64,000 nucleotides of DNA from Micromonospora sp. MA102 (GTDB lineage Bacteria; Actinomycetota; Actinomycetes; Mycobacteriales; Micromonosporaceae). The notes below the pieces were generated by a model. It had not been told where the DNA came from, made no database searches, and was given only the letters and a program-made list of their open reading frames with translations. The DNA lies in NCBI RefSeq assembly GCF_025460765.1, contig NZ_JAMWEG010000001.1:558001-622000 (forward strand). Reading direction: 5' to 3'. A program made the position numbers and the translations under genes. Below are positions 33,902 through 41,999 of the stretch, piece by piece. The stretch's first letter is position 1. Each line of letters begins with the position of its first letter.

Positions 33902-35191
33902 ATGACCTTGGACGAACCCCGGGACCTGGCGGGAGCCCTGCGCCGGCGCCACTACCTGATCTCCGCCTGGCCGTGGCGCGCGCTGGCGTACGCCGTCACC
34001 ACCGTGCCGATCGCCGCCGTCCTCGCGGTCGGGTTGTTCGTGGTGGGGGCGCCGCTGCTCGCGGTGGTGACCGCGGCGCAGCGGGGCCGCCCCGTGGCCC
34101 TCCCCCTCGTCGTCGTGCTCACCGTCGTCGCGCTGGCCGCGGTGGCCGTCGCCCCGCTGGCGAGCGCCCCGCTGGCCGTGGTCGAACGCTGGCGGCTGGG
34201 CCTGGTCGACGGGCGCCCGCTGCCGGGGCCCGTGGTGCGCGGGCTGGCCGCGCGGTACACCACCGGCGCGGCGTGGCGCGAGGTGGCGTACGCGGCCTGG
34301 CTGGGCGGCGCCGTGCCGCTGGCGTACGGGATGTTCGCGCTGCTCGTCCTGGTCGACGTCCTCCTGCTCGCGGGTCCGTGGGCGGCCGGCGGCGCCGACC
34401 GGATCGCGCTCGGGTGGACCACCGTGGACACCCCACGCGCGGCGGTCCCGTACGCCGTCGCGGCGCTGCTCGCCGTGCCGGGGCTGGGCTATCTGGCCGG
34501 CCTGCTCGTCGCGGCCCAGGCCGGGGTGGCCCGCTGGCTGCTCGGTGCCCCGTCCGACGGGCCGGCGCTGCGCGAGGTCACCCGCTCCCGTGCCCGGCTG
34601 GTCGGCGCGTACGAGGCGGAACGCCGCCGTATCGAGCGGGACGTGCACGACGGGGCGCAGCCGCGGCTGACCAGCCTCACCCTCCAGCTCGGCCTGGCCC
34701 GGCTCGACGTGCCCGAGGACTCCCCCGCCGCGAAGCCGCTGGCGATCGCCCACGAGCAGGCCAAGGAGCTGATGGTCACGCTCCGGCGGATCGTGCAGGG
34801 CATCCGCCCGCAGCAGCTCGCCGAGCTGGGTCTGGCCGGCGCCGTCGGCGAGCTGGCCGCCCGGGCCACCGTGCCGGTCACGGTGCGCGCCGACCTCACC
34901 CGGCCGGTCCCGGAGCTGGTGGAGACCACCGCCTGGTACGTGGTCTCCGAGGCGCTGGGCAACGTCGCCCGGCACGCCGGGGCGACCCGCGCCGAGGTGC
35001 GGCTCACCCGCCCCGAGCGCCGCCTGGTCGTGGAGGTGGAGGACGACGGGAGGGGCGGGGCCGACCCGGCCCGGGGCACCGGGTTGACCGGGCTGGCCGA
35101 CCGGGTCGCCGCGGTGGACGGGCGGCTGCTGCTCGCCAGCCCGCCCGGTGGCCCTACCCTCGTCCGGGTGGAGCTGCCGTGCCGCCCGTGA
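33902..35191 (+). CDS. Sensor histidine kinase, NarL type
   Basis: 429 residues. Four or more membrane helices in residues 25-205, then HisKA_3 with phospho-acceptor His249 (ERRRIERDVHDGAQPRLTSL) and an HATPase domain (YVVSEALGNVARHAGATR; GTGLTGLADRVAAVDG). The H-box variant RDVHDGAQ is typical of actinobacterial kinases of this class. Overlaps its regulator by GTGA (35188-35191). Signal unknown. Confidence 0.93.
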   Translation: MTLDEPRDLAGALRRRHYLISAWPWRALAYAVTTVPIAAVLAVGLFVVGAPLLAVVTAAQRGRPVALPLVVVLTVVALAAVAVAPLASAPLAVVERWRLGLVDGRPLPGPVVRGLAARYTTGAAWREVAYAAWLGGAVPLAYGMFALLVLVDVLLLAGPWAAGGADRIALGWTTVDTPRAAVPYAVAALLAVPGLGYLAGLLVAAQAGVARWLLGAPSDGPALREVTRSRARLVGAYEAERRRIERDVHDGAQPRLTSLTLQLGLARLDVPEDSPAAKPLAIAHEQAKELMVTLRRIVQGIRPQQLAELGLAGAVGELAARATVPVTVRADLTRPVPELVETTAWYVVSEALGNVARHAGATRAEVRLTRPERRLVVEVEDDGRGGADPARGTGLTGLADRVAAVDGRLLLASPPGGPTLVRVELPCRP

Positions 35192-35838
35192 CCCGCGTGG
35201 TGCTCGCCGAGGACGAGGTCCTCCTGCGGGAGGGCCTGGTCGGGCTGCTGACCCGGTTCGGCTTCGCCGTGGTCGCCGCCGTGGGCACGGCGCCCGAGCT
35301 GCTCGACGCGGCCCGCGCCCACCGGCCGGAGCTGCTGGTGACCGACATCCGCATGCCGCCCGAGCACCGCGACGACGGGCTCCGCGCTGCCGTCGCGCTG
35401 CGCGCGGAGCGACCCGACCTGGCCGTGGTGGTGCTCAGCCAGCACGTGCAGAGCGGGTACGCGGCCGCGCTGCTCGACAGCGGCGACGGCCGGCGGGTCG
35501 GCTACCTGCTCAAGGACCGGGTCGCCGACGTCGCCGAGTTCGCCGACACCCTGCGCCGGGTGGCGGCCGGCGGCACGGCGGTCGACCCCGACGTGGTGCG
35601 GCACCTGCTGCGCCGCCCCCGCGATCCCCTGGCGGCCCTGTCGCCCCGGGAGCGGGAGGTGCTGGCGCTGGTCGCCGAGGGCCACTCCAACGGGGCGATC
35701 GCGGCGCGGCTGCACGTCACCGAGGCGGCGGTCGGCAAGCACGTCGGGAACATCCTCACCAAGCTCGACCTGCCGCCCGCCGACGACACCAACCGGCGGG
35801 TGCTGGCCGTGCTCGCCTACCTGCGGGCCGGCCGCTAG
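35188..35838 (+). CDS. LuxR/NarL-family response regulator
   Basis: 216 residues. Receiver domain with Glu8-Asp9, phospho-acceptor Asp53 (LLVTDIRMPPEH) and GYLLKDR; the C-terminal LuxR helix-turn-helix is at about 145-205 (LSPREREVLALVAEGHSNGA). The GTG at 35188 is preferred over 35179 because it gives the GTGA overlap with the kinase. Ends 5 bp from the convergent thioesterase gene. Confidence 0.92.
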   Translation: MTRVVLAEDEVLLREGLVGLLTRFGFAVVAAVGTAPELLDAARAHRPELLVTDIRMPPEHRDDGLRAAVALRAERPDLAVVVLSQHVQSGYAAALLDSGDGRRVGYLLKDRVADVAEFADTLRRVAAGGTAVDPDVVRHLLRRPRDPLAALSPREREVLALVAEGHSNGAIAARLHVTEAAVGKHVGNILTKLDLPPADDTNRRVLAVLAYLRAGR

Positions 35839-35843
35839 GCGGC

Positions 35844-36266
35844 TCAGAGGTTCATCGGCGCCGGGTCGCTGGCGAGCTGGCGGAACCGCACGCGGGGGTC
35901 GGGCACCAGCCGCCGGGAGGCCAGGTCCAGCAGGCCACCCACCCCGGTGATGGTGGCGACCGGGGTGCCGTCCGGGCGGGTCAGGTCCTGCACGATCTGG
36001 AACGTCTTCCCCTCGCCCCAGCGGAACTCGCAGGACACATCCACCTCGTCGCCGCCGCGCAGCTCCCGCAGGTAGCGCAGGGTGACCTCGAGGGCCACCG
36101 GCCCCACACCGCCGGCGAGGAGCCGGTCCTGCGGGATGCCGGCCGCCCGCAGGCACTCCCACCGGGCGTGCTCGCCGTACTGGAGGTAGACGGCCTGGTT
36201 CAGGTGGCCCTGCGTGTCGAGTTCGTAGCCGCGGACGGTGACGCGGACCCGGAACGGATCTCCCAT
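35844..36266 (-). CDS. Acyl-CoA thioesterase, 4HBT hot-dog family
   Basis: 140 residues, hot-dog fold. Catalytic-site segment VTVRGYELDTQGHLNQAVYL with the Asp of the 4-hydroxybenzoyl-CoA thioesterase group, followed by a long helix (EHARWECLRAAG). Expected to cut acyl-CoA to free acid and CoA; acyl specificity unknown. ATG at 36266 has a TAGGCT hexamer 7 nt upstream and no ribosome site. Confidence 0.87.
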   Translation of the reverse strand: MGDPFRVRVTVRGYELDTQGHLNQAVYLQYGEHARWECLRAAGIPQDRLLAGGVGPVALEVTLRYLRELRGGDEVDVSCEFRWGEGKTFQIVQDLTRPDGTPVATITGVGGLLDLASRRLVPDPRVRFRQLASDPAPMNL

Positions 36267-36273
36267 GGGGTCG

Positions 36274-36279
36274 AGCCTA
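36274..36279 (-). promoter_or_regulatory. -10 element TAGGCT, leaderless-type
   Basis: Minus-strand TAGGCT ending 7 nt before the ATG of the thioesterase gene at 36266. Confidence 0.55.
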
Positions 36280-36306
36280 GCCAGGGGTACGACACCGCCG
36301 CGGCGG

Positions 36307-37146
36307 TCACAGCTGGTGGCGGTCGTCGGCCGGCAGGCCGGGCGCCTCGGGCGGTTCGGCGGACTCGCCGGGCCGGCCGAGCTGCGCGACGTGGGTCGGG
36401 TCGAGGACCCGGGAGAGGAACGAGCGGGTCCGCTCGTGCCGCGGCGCGCCCAGCACCTCCTCCGGCGGGCCCTGCTCCACCACCACGCCACCGTCCATGA
36501 ACACGACCCGGTCGGCGACGTCCCGGGCGAACGCCATCTCGTGGGTCACCACCATCATGGTCATGCCGTCCTCGGCCAGCTTGCGCATGACGGTGAGGAC
36601 GTCGCCGACCAACTCGGGGTCGAGCGCGGAGGTCGGCTCGTCGAAGAGCATCAGCTCGGGGTCCATCGACAGCGACCGGGCGATGGCGACCCGCTGCTGC
36701 TGCCCGCCGGAGAGTTGGGCCGGGAACGCGCCGGCCTTGTCGCTCAGGCCGACCCGGTCCAGGTTGGCCCGCGCGACCCGCTCGGCCTCGGCGCGGCCGC
36801 GCCGCAGCACCCGGCGCTGGGCGATGGTGAGGTTGTCCAGCACGGTGAGGTGCGGGAAGAGGTTGAACGACTGGAAGACCATGCCGATGCCGCGGCGTAC
36901 CGCGTCGATCTCGACGTCCGGGTCGGTCATCTCGGTGCCGTTCACCCAGATCTTGCCGGCGGTCGGCTCCTCCAGCAGGTTGACGCACCGCAGCAGGGTG
37001 GACTTGCCGGACCCGGAGGGGCCGATGACGCAGACCACCTCGCCGTGGCCGACCTCGAAGTCGATGCCCTTGAGCACTTCGAGCGGCCCGAAGGACTTGT
37101 GCAGGTCGCGGATCTCGACGGCGGGCTGGGACGGGCTGGACGTCAT
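36307..37146 (-). CDS. Polar amino acid ABC transporter ATP-binding protein (GlnQ type)
   Basis: 279-residue ATPase powering amino acid uptake. Walker [10 protein letters not shown] at 42-50, signature [15 protein letters not shown], Walker [14 protein letters not shown] and the switch His in [12 protein letters not shown]. The C-terminal 25 residues are a low-complexity Pro/Glu tail. Starts 4 bp after the permease stop; last gene of the three-gene operon. Confidence 0.95.
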   Translation of the reverse strand: MTSSPSQPAVEIRDLHKSFGPLEVLKGIDFEVGHGEVVCVIGPSGSGKSTLLRCVNLLEEPTAGKIWVNGTEMTDPDVEIDAVRRGIGMVFQSFNLFPHLTVLDNLTIAQRRVLRRGRAEAERVARANLDRVGLSDKAGAFPAQLSGGQQQRVAIARSLSMDPELMLFDEPTSALDPELVGDVLTVMRKLAEDGMTMMVVTHEMAFARDVADRVVFMDGGVVVEQGPPEEVLGAPRHERTRSFLSRVLDPTHVAQLGRPGESAEPPEAPGLPADDRHQL

Positions 37147-37150
37147 CGGG

Positions 37151-37945
37151 TCACCGAGCCTTGGCGTAGCGGAGTTCGAGGCGGCGCACCACCTGGGAGA
37201 GCGGCAGGGTGATGATCAGGTAGGTCAGCCCGGCCACCAGCAGCGGGGTGGCGTTCACCCGGTCGTTGAGCGTGTCCCGGCCGAACTTCGTGACCTCGAT
37301 GGTCTGCGCCGTCACGCCGAGCACGTAGGCCAGCGACGAGTCCTTGGTGAGCAGGATCAGCTCGTTGGTCAGCGGCGGGATCACGATCCGGAACGCCTGC
37401 GGGATGACGATCGTGCGCATGGCCGTGAAGTGCGACATGCCGAGGGTGCGCGCCGCCTCCATCTGCCCCTTCGGCACGGCCTGGATGCCGGCCCGGATGG
37501 TCTCGGCCATGTACGCGGCGGCGGTGAGCCCGAGGCCGATCGCGATCGACCCGAAGACGCCGCCGGGGATCTCCCGCTCGGGGAAGGCGATCGGGATGCC
37601 GTAGCCGACCAGGAAGAGCACGAGCAGCGCGGGCAGGCCCCGGAACAGCTCGATGTACGCCGTCGCCACCCACCGGTACGGCGCCACCCGGGACAGGCGC
37701 ATCAGCGCCAGGATGGTGCCGAAGACCAGGCCGAAGGCGAACGCGCCCAGCGTGTAGAGGATCGTGTTGCGCAGCGCGACGGTGATGACCGTCGGGAACA
37801 TCGACTCGATGATGTCGACGCGGAAGAACGCCTCCCGCAGCCGGCCCCAGTCCGCCGCGAGGATCACCACGGCGATGACGGCCACGAAGGCCAGGTACTG
37901 GAGCCAGAGGGACAGCCGCTCTCGCTGGCGGCGTCGCAGCTTCAC
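37151..37945 (-). CDS. Polar amino acid ABC transporter permease (HisM/GlnP type)
   Basis: 264 residues. A cytoplasmic Arg-rich start, then about six hydrophobic segments: two in the first 85 residues and the rest in a HisMQ-type permease domain (about 70-255). That domain holds the EAA-like loop [20 protein letters not shown]. Single permease gene, so it probably acts as a homodimer. The gene lies 79 bp after the binding-protein stop, separated by a strong hairpin. Confidence 0.92.
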   Translation of the reverse strand: MKLRRRQRERLSLWLQYLAFVAVIAVVILAADWGRLREAFFRVDIIESMFPTVITVALRNTILYTLGAFAFGLVFGTILALMRLSRVAPYRWVATAYIELFRGLPALLVLFLVGYGIPIAFPEREIPGGVFGSIAIGLGLTAAAYMAETIRAGIQAVPKGQMEAARTLGMSHFTAMRTIVIPQAFRIVIPPLTNELILLTKDSSLAYVLGVTAQTIEVTKFGRDTLNDRVNATPLLVAGLTYLIITLPLSQVVRRLELRYAKAR

Positions 37946-37983
37946 GTTCGGCGCTCCTTGGGAGGTGCGGAGGGGTGCCGGGG

Positions 37984-38010
37984 CGGAGGGCGCGCCGGGC
38001 GCGCCCTCCG
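37984..38010 (-). terminator. Intercistronic hairpin between binding protein and permease genes
   Basis: Perfect 12-bp stem (37984-37995 with 37999-38010) and a 3-nt loop, lying between the first and second genes of the amino acid importer operon. Such hairpins usually protect or partly terminate the transcript so that the binding protein is made in excess. Confidence 0.7.
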
Positions 38011-38024
38011 GCCGGGTGGGTGGC

Positions 38025-38843
38025 TCAGGCGGTCGGCTTCTTGCCGATCCACTTCTCGTAGATCGTGTTGTAGGTGCCGTCCTGCTTCGCCTTGGCGAGC
38101 GCGTCGTTGATCTTCTTCAGCAGCTCCGGGTTGCCGTCCTTCTTCACCGAGAAGCCGTACTGCTCACCGGTGTCGAACTCGGCCGCGACCTCGAAGCCGC
38201 CCTGGTGCTCCTTGATGTACTCGGTCCAGACCGGCAGGTCGTTGATGGCGGCCTCGATCTGGCCGTTGGCCAGCGCCTGCTGCTCGGCGGCGAGGTCCTC
38301 GAACTCGACGAGCTGGAGGCCCTTCTCCTCGGCGACCTTCTTGGCGTAGTCGCGGCCGGTGGTCGCGGCCTGGACGCCGAGCTTCTTGCCCCGCAGGTCG
38401 TCGAGCGTCTTGTACGCCTTGCCGGTCTTGACCAGCATGGCCTGGGTCGCGTCGAAGTACGGGTCGGAGAAGTTCATGACCTTCTGCCGTTCCTCGGTGA
38501 TCGTCATGCCGGCGGCGGCGGCGTCGCACTTGCCGGTGTTCAGGTCCTGGCCGGACTTGATCCCCTCGAACGGCGTGTCGACGATCTTCTGCTCGACGCC
38601 CAGGTCCTTGGCGACCAGGTCCATGAGGTCGACGTCGAACCCGACCACCTTGCCGCTCGCGTCCTTGGACTGGAACGGCGCGTAGGGCAGGTGGGTGCAG
38701 ACGGTGAGCTTGCCCTTCTCGACGAGCTTGACTCCGCTCGCCTGGGTCTCGCCGTCCTCCTTCTTGGCGCATCCCGCGCTCGCCGCGAGGGCGGCGATCG
38801 CCACGACGATGCCAGCCCTGCGGACTGCGCTCTGGAACGTCAC
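38025..38843 (-). CDS. Polar amino acid ABC transporter substrate-binding lipoprotein
   Basis: 272 residues. Lipoprotein signal with lipobox SAGC, lipidated Cys25. Mature protein is a family 3 solute-binding protein: KLTVCTHLPYAPFQSKDASG at the start of lobe 1, GFDVDLMDLVAKDLGV and DAAAAGMTITEERQKVMNFS. Ligand probably glutamate, glutamine or another polar amino acid. GTG at 38843 with GGAGGG 8 nt upstream. First gene of the operon. Confidence 0.92.
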   Translation of the reverse strand: MTFQSAVRRAGIVVAIAALAASAGCAKKEDGETQASGVKLVEKGKLTVCTHLPYAPFQSKDASGKVVGFDVDLMDLVAKDLGVEQKIVDTPFEGIKSGQDLNTGKCDAAAAGMTITEERQKVMNFSDPYFDATQAMLVKTGKAYKTLDDLRGKKLGVQAATTGRDYAKKVAEEKGLQLVEFEDLAAEQQALANGQIEAAINDLPVWTEYIKEHQGGFEVAAEFDTGEQYGFSVKKDGNPELLKKINDALAKAKQDGTYNTIYEKWIGKKPTA

Positions 38844-39035
38844 GGCAGTGTCCCTCCGTTCGACCCTGGTATGACAGCCAGCCAGGGCTGGTGCACGACG
38901 GTGTGACAGGGGACGGTACCCGATCGGTGGAGTCGCACCAAGATCATGACGGGCGACCGCACCCAAGCTGTGACCGATTCCGCCGAGTGATCCCGGCACC
39001 CGGGACGCAACCGGACGGACCTTGCGCACAAGGAT

Positions 39036-39049
39036 TGAACGGTGGTTCA
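39036..39049. promoter_or_regulatory. TetR-type operator before the TetR-AidB unit
   Basis: TGAAC-GGTG-GTTCA, a perfect 5-bp inverted repeat with 4-bp spacer, 10-23 bp upstream of the TetR gene start; suggests autoregulation. It lies in the 215-bp gap shared with the divergent amino acid importer operon, in which I see no other clear signal. Confidence 0.6.
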
Positions 39050-39058
39050 CTTCTTCCC

Positions 39059-39658
39059 GTGGCGTACCGGAGCACCGAGCGGGTGAAGGCCCGGCTGAGC
39101 GCCTCCCGGCAGCGGATCATCTCGGCCGCGCTGGCGATCATGGCCGGCCACGGCTACGCGGGCTGCTCGGTCGCGGCCGTCGCCGAGCGGGCCGGCGTCG
39201 CGACGGGCACCGTCTACCGGCACTTCCCCACCAAGGCCGACCTCTTCGCCGAGGTGTTCCGCACCGCCTCGCAGCGCGAGGTGGACGCCGTGGCGCGCGC
39301 CGCGGCGCAGCGGGCCACCGTCGCCGCGCGGATGTCGGCCGTCGTCGAGACGTTCGCCGGCCGCGCCCTGCAGTCCCCCCGGCTGGCGTACGCGCTGCTC
39401 GCCGAGCCGGTCGACCCGGCGGTCGACGCCGAGCGGCTCACCTTCCGCCGCGCCTACGCCGACCTGATCGCCGGTCACGTGGCGGCGGGCGTGGCGAGCG
39501 GCGAACTGCCCGCCCAGGACCCCGAGTTGACCGCGACCGCGCTGGTCGGCGCCCTGGCCGAGGCCATGGTCGGCCCGCTGGCCGCCGGGGTCGCCGGCCC
39601 GGGCACCATCCCCGACCTGATCCGGTTCATCCACCGCGCGCTGGGAGTATCGCCGTGA
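39059..39658 (+). CDS. TetR/AcrR-family regulator
   Basis: 199-residue repressor. N-terminal helix-turn-helix at about 15-60 (GCSVAAVAERAGVATGTVYR HFPTKADLF region), C-terminal ligand domain with the TetR_C pattern of acyl-CoA-linked regulators (SPRLAYALLAEPVDPAVDAE). GTG at 39059 chosen; the upstream frame holds no better start. Overlaps the acyl-CoA dehydrogenase-like gene by GTGA (39655-39658), so it probably controls that gene. Operator candidate at 39036-39049. Confidence 0.88.
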   Translation: MAYRSTERVKARLSASRQRIISAALAIMAGHGYAGCSVAAVAERAGVATGTVYRHFPTKADLFAEVFRTASQREVDAVARAAAQRATVAARMSAVVETFAGRALQSPRLAYALLAEPVDPAVDAERLTFRRAYADLIAGHVAAGVASGELPAQDPELTATALVGALAEAMVGPLAAGVAGPGTIPDLIRFIHRALGVSP

Positions 39659-41283
39659 CGACACACGAGGTGTTCAACCAGGTTCCCCCGCTGGCCGGCC
39701 ACGACGCGGCGGACGACCCGGCACTGCTCGACGGGCTGGACCGGGAGGGCGCCGGCTGGGCCGCCGCCGAGGTGCACGAGCTCGGCCGGCTCGGCGGCTC
39801 GGCGCCGGCGATCGAGCACGGGCGGCTGGCGAACGAGCACCCGCCGGTCCTGCGCACCCACGACCGCCACGGCCACCGGATCGACGAGGTGGAGTTCCAC
39901 CCGGCCTGGCACGAGCTGATGCGCACGGCCGTCGGCCACGGCCTGCACGCCGCGCCGTGGGCCGACGAACGGCCGGGCGCCCACGTGGCCCGGGCGGCCA
40001 AGTTCTACGTGTGGCGACCCGACGCCGGCCACGGCTGCCCCATCTCGATGACCTACGCGGCCGTGCCCGCCCTGCGGCACAGCCCGGACCTGGCCGCGCG
40101 GTACGAGCCGCTGCTCACCGCGACGGCGTACGACTTCGGGCTGCGCCCGCCGCTCGCCAAGCGGGGCCTGCTGGCCGGCATGTCGATGACGGAGAAGCAG
40201 GGCGGGTCGGACGTGCGCGCCAACACCACCGTCGCCCACCCCGACCCGGACGGCGCCTACCGGCTCGTCGGGCACAAGTGGTTCACGTCGGCGCCGATGT
40301 GCGACGTCTTCCTCACCCTCGCCCAGGCGCCGGGCGGGCTCACCTGCTTCCTGGTCCCGCGCGTCCTGCCGGACGGCACGCGCAACCCGATGCGGCTCAT
40401 GCGCCTCAAGGACAAGCTCGGCAACCGGTCCAACGCCTCCGCGGAGATCGAGTACGAGCACGCCGTCGCCTGGCGCGTCGGCGACGAGGGCCGCGGGGTG
40501 CGCACCATCATCGACATGGTCAACCTGACCCGCCTCGACTGCGTGATCGGCGCGGCGGCCGGGATGCGCCAGGGGCTGATCACGGCCGTCCACCACGCCA
40601 CCCACCGGCGCACCTTCGGCCGCTACCTGGTCGACCAGCCGCTCATGCGCAACGTGCTCGCCGACCTGGCGGTCGAGTCGGAGGCCGCCACCGTCCTCAT
40701 GATGCGGCTCGCCGGCGCCACCGACCGGTCGGCGCGCGGCGACGCCGGGGAGACGGCCTTCAAGCGGCTCGCCCTCGCCGTGGGCAAGTACTGGGTGTGC
40801 AAGCGCTGGCCGGCGCACGCCGCCGAGGCCCTGGAATGCCTGGGCGGCAACGGCTACGTCGAGGAGTCGGGCATGCCGCGGCTGTTCCGCGAGTCGCCGC
40901 TGAACTCGATCTGGGAGGGCTCCGGCAACGTGGCCGCGCTGGACGTGCTGCGCGCGGTCGCGAAGGAACCCGAGGTCGTGGAGGCGTTCCGGGTCGAGGT
41001 GACCGCTGCCGCCGGCGCGGACCCGCGGCTGGACGCCGCGCTGCGCCGGGTGCAGGCCGACCTGTCCAACCACGACGACCTCGAACTGCGGGCCCGCCGG
41101 GTCGTCGAGCGGCTCGCCCTGGTCCTGCAGGGCGCGCTGCTGGTGCGGCACGGCCACCCGGCCGTCGCCGACGCCTTCTGCGCCTCCCGCCTCGGCGGTG
41201 ACCACGGCCAGGCGTTCGGCACCCTGCCCGGCGGTGTCGACTTCGCCGCGATCATCGCCCGCGCCGCGCCCAAGGTGGGCTGA
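39655..41283 (+). CDS. AidB-like acyl-CoA dehydrogenase-family flavoprotein
   Basis: 542 residues, close to the usual AidB length. The N-terminal THEVFNQVPPLAGHDAADDP is the AidB-type opening absent from ordinary acyl-CoA dehydrogenases. The FAD-binding centre follows (GMSMTEKQGGSDVRANTT; GHKWFTSAPMCDVF), then the helical C-domain with CLGGNGYVEESGMPRLFRES. E. coli AidB is induced by alkylating agents and binds DNA; other relatives are isovaleryl-CoA dehydrogenase-like. Co-translated with the TetR gene. I see no Ada-type site. Confidence 0.87.
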   Translation: MTTHEVFNQVPPLAGHDAADDPALLDGLDREGAGWAAAEVHELGRLGGSAPAIEHGRLANEHPPVLRTHDRHGHRIDEVEFHPAWHELMRTAVGHGLHAAPWADERPGAHVARAAKFYVWRPDAGHGCPISMTYAAVPALRHSPDLAARYEPLLTATAYDFGLRPPLAKRGLLAGMSMTEKQGGSDVRANTTVAHPDPDGAYRLVGHKWFTSAPMCDVFLTLAQAPGGLTCFLVPRVLPDGTRNPMRLMRLKDKLGNRSNASAEIEYEHAVAWRVGDEGRGVRTIIDMVNLTRLDCVIGAAAGMRQGLITAVHHATHRRTFGRYLVDQPLMRNVLADLAVESEAATVLMMRLAGATDRSARGDAGETAFKRLALAVGKYWVCKRWPAHAAEALECLGGNGYVEESGMPRLFRESPLNSIWEGSGNVAALDVLRAVAKEPEVVEAFRVEVTAAAGADPRLDAALRRVQADLSNHDDLELRARRVVERLALVLQGALLVRHGHPAVADAFCASRLGGDHGQAFGTLPGGVDFAAIIARAAPKVG

Positions 41284-41296
41284 CCGGAGCCGCGGG

Positions 41297-41599
41297 TCAG
41301 CAGAACCAGCCGTCCTGCACCCAGCCGTTGCGGTTGACGTGGCCGTAGGCGAAGCCGTAGATGTAGCCGCCGCTCCTGGGCCCCTTCACCTGGAAGGTCT
41401 GCCCGGCGTACAGGGTGCCCATCCAGGCGCCCAGCGGTTCGGTGCGGACGAACAACGACTCGGCGCACACGGTCTCGCGCACGCCGATGGTGCCGTTCGC
41501 GGCCAGCGCCGGCGACGACACCGCCAGCAGCGCGACGGCCGTCGCGGCGGCGACCCCCAGGCGGGCCAGCCGCCTGGACCGGGAGGACGAGGTCACCAT
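41297..41599 (-). CDS. Small secreted SH3-like protein, one disulfide predicted
   Basis: 100 residues with a Sec signal (hydrophobic core about 14-30, cleavage after ALA at about 34). The mature part of about 66 residues resembles a bacterial SH3 domain (ETVCAESLFVRTEPLGAWMG, then LYAGQTFQVKGP) and ends WVQDGWFC. Two Cys, so one disulfide between the start and end of the domain is likely. The ATG at 41599 lies inside the 3' end of the upstream gene (7-nt overlap), so the two are coupled. Function unknown. Convergent with the AidB-like gene. Confidence 0.75.
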   Translation of the reverse strand: MVTSSSRSRRLARLGVAAATAVALLAVSSPALAANGTIGVRETVCAESLFVRTEPLGAWMGTLYAGQTFQVKGPRSGGYIYGFAYGHVNRNGWVQDGWFC

Positions 41600-41904
41600 G
41601 AGTCGTACCCTCCGATGCACTCGATGCGCAGGTAGCCCCAGTCGTTGGGGCCGAAGTCGAACGTCGCCGCCCAGCCGTTGTAGACCGGGTGGGCACCGGG
41701 TGTGTGACCGATCTTGTTGCCGTACTCCAGCACCCGTTTGAGGCCGTAGGGGCCCGAGGCCGAGTCGTAGTTGTCGTAGAAGCTGGCGCTCTGGCAGATG
41801 GTGACGGCGTGGCGTGGCACCACGTAGGCCTGGGCGGCGGGAGGCGCCGCCAGCACGACGCCCAGCGCCGTCACGGCCGCAGCCGCCTTGGCAGACATTC
41901 GCAT
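41593..41904 (-). CDS. Small secreted protein with two cysteines
   Basis: 103 residues. Signal peptide with cleavage after AQA (about residue 25). Mature part of about 78 residues begins YVVPRHAVTICQSASFYDNY and ends LRIECIGGYDSW, rich in Tyr, Gly and Trp, one predicted disulfide. Reminiscent of an SH3b fold, but not certain. ATG at 41904 with GGGAG 6 nt upstream. First gene of a two-gene operon divergent from another secreted protein gene. No family recognised. Confidence 0.72.
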   Translation of the reverse strand: MRMSAKAAAAVTALGVVLAAPPAAQAYVVPRHAVTICQSASFYDNYDSASGPYGLKRVLEYGNKIGHTPGAHPVYNGWAATFDFGPNDWGYLRIECIGGYDSW

Positions 41905-41956
41905 ATTCAACTCCCTCGCTGGAGGTGCGGGCAACGTAGCAGATTGCCACGGCCCG

Positions 41957-41970
41957 CTACAACGCTGTAG
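41957..41970. promoter_or_regulatory. Inverted repeat CTACA-N4-TGTAG in divergent promoter
   Basis: CTACA (41957-41961) and TGTAG (41966-41970) form a perfect inverted repeat in the 95-bp gap between the divergent secreted-protein genes. The ACA/TGT core recalls BlaI/MecI-type operators, but the 4-bp spacer differs from the usual one. Confidence 0.5.
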
Positions 41971-41999
41971 ATTTTCGCCAACCGGATCGAGGAGTGACG

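Noticed and set aside
41297..41950. One 217-residue minus-strand protein across both small secreted genes
   Set aside because: The upstream half in that frame is low-complexity, while two separate frames each give a signal peptide and a compact cysteine-containing domain, with a 7-nt overlap.
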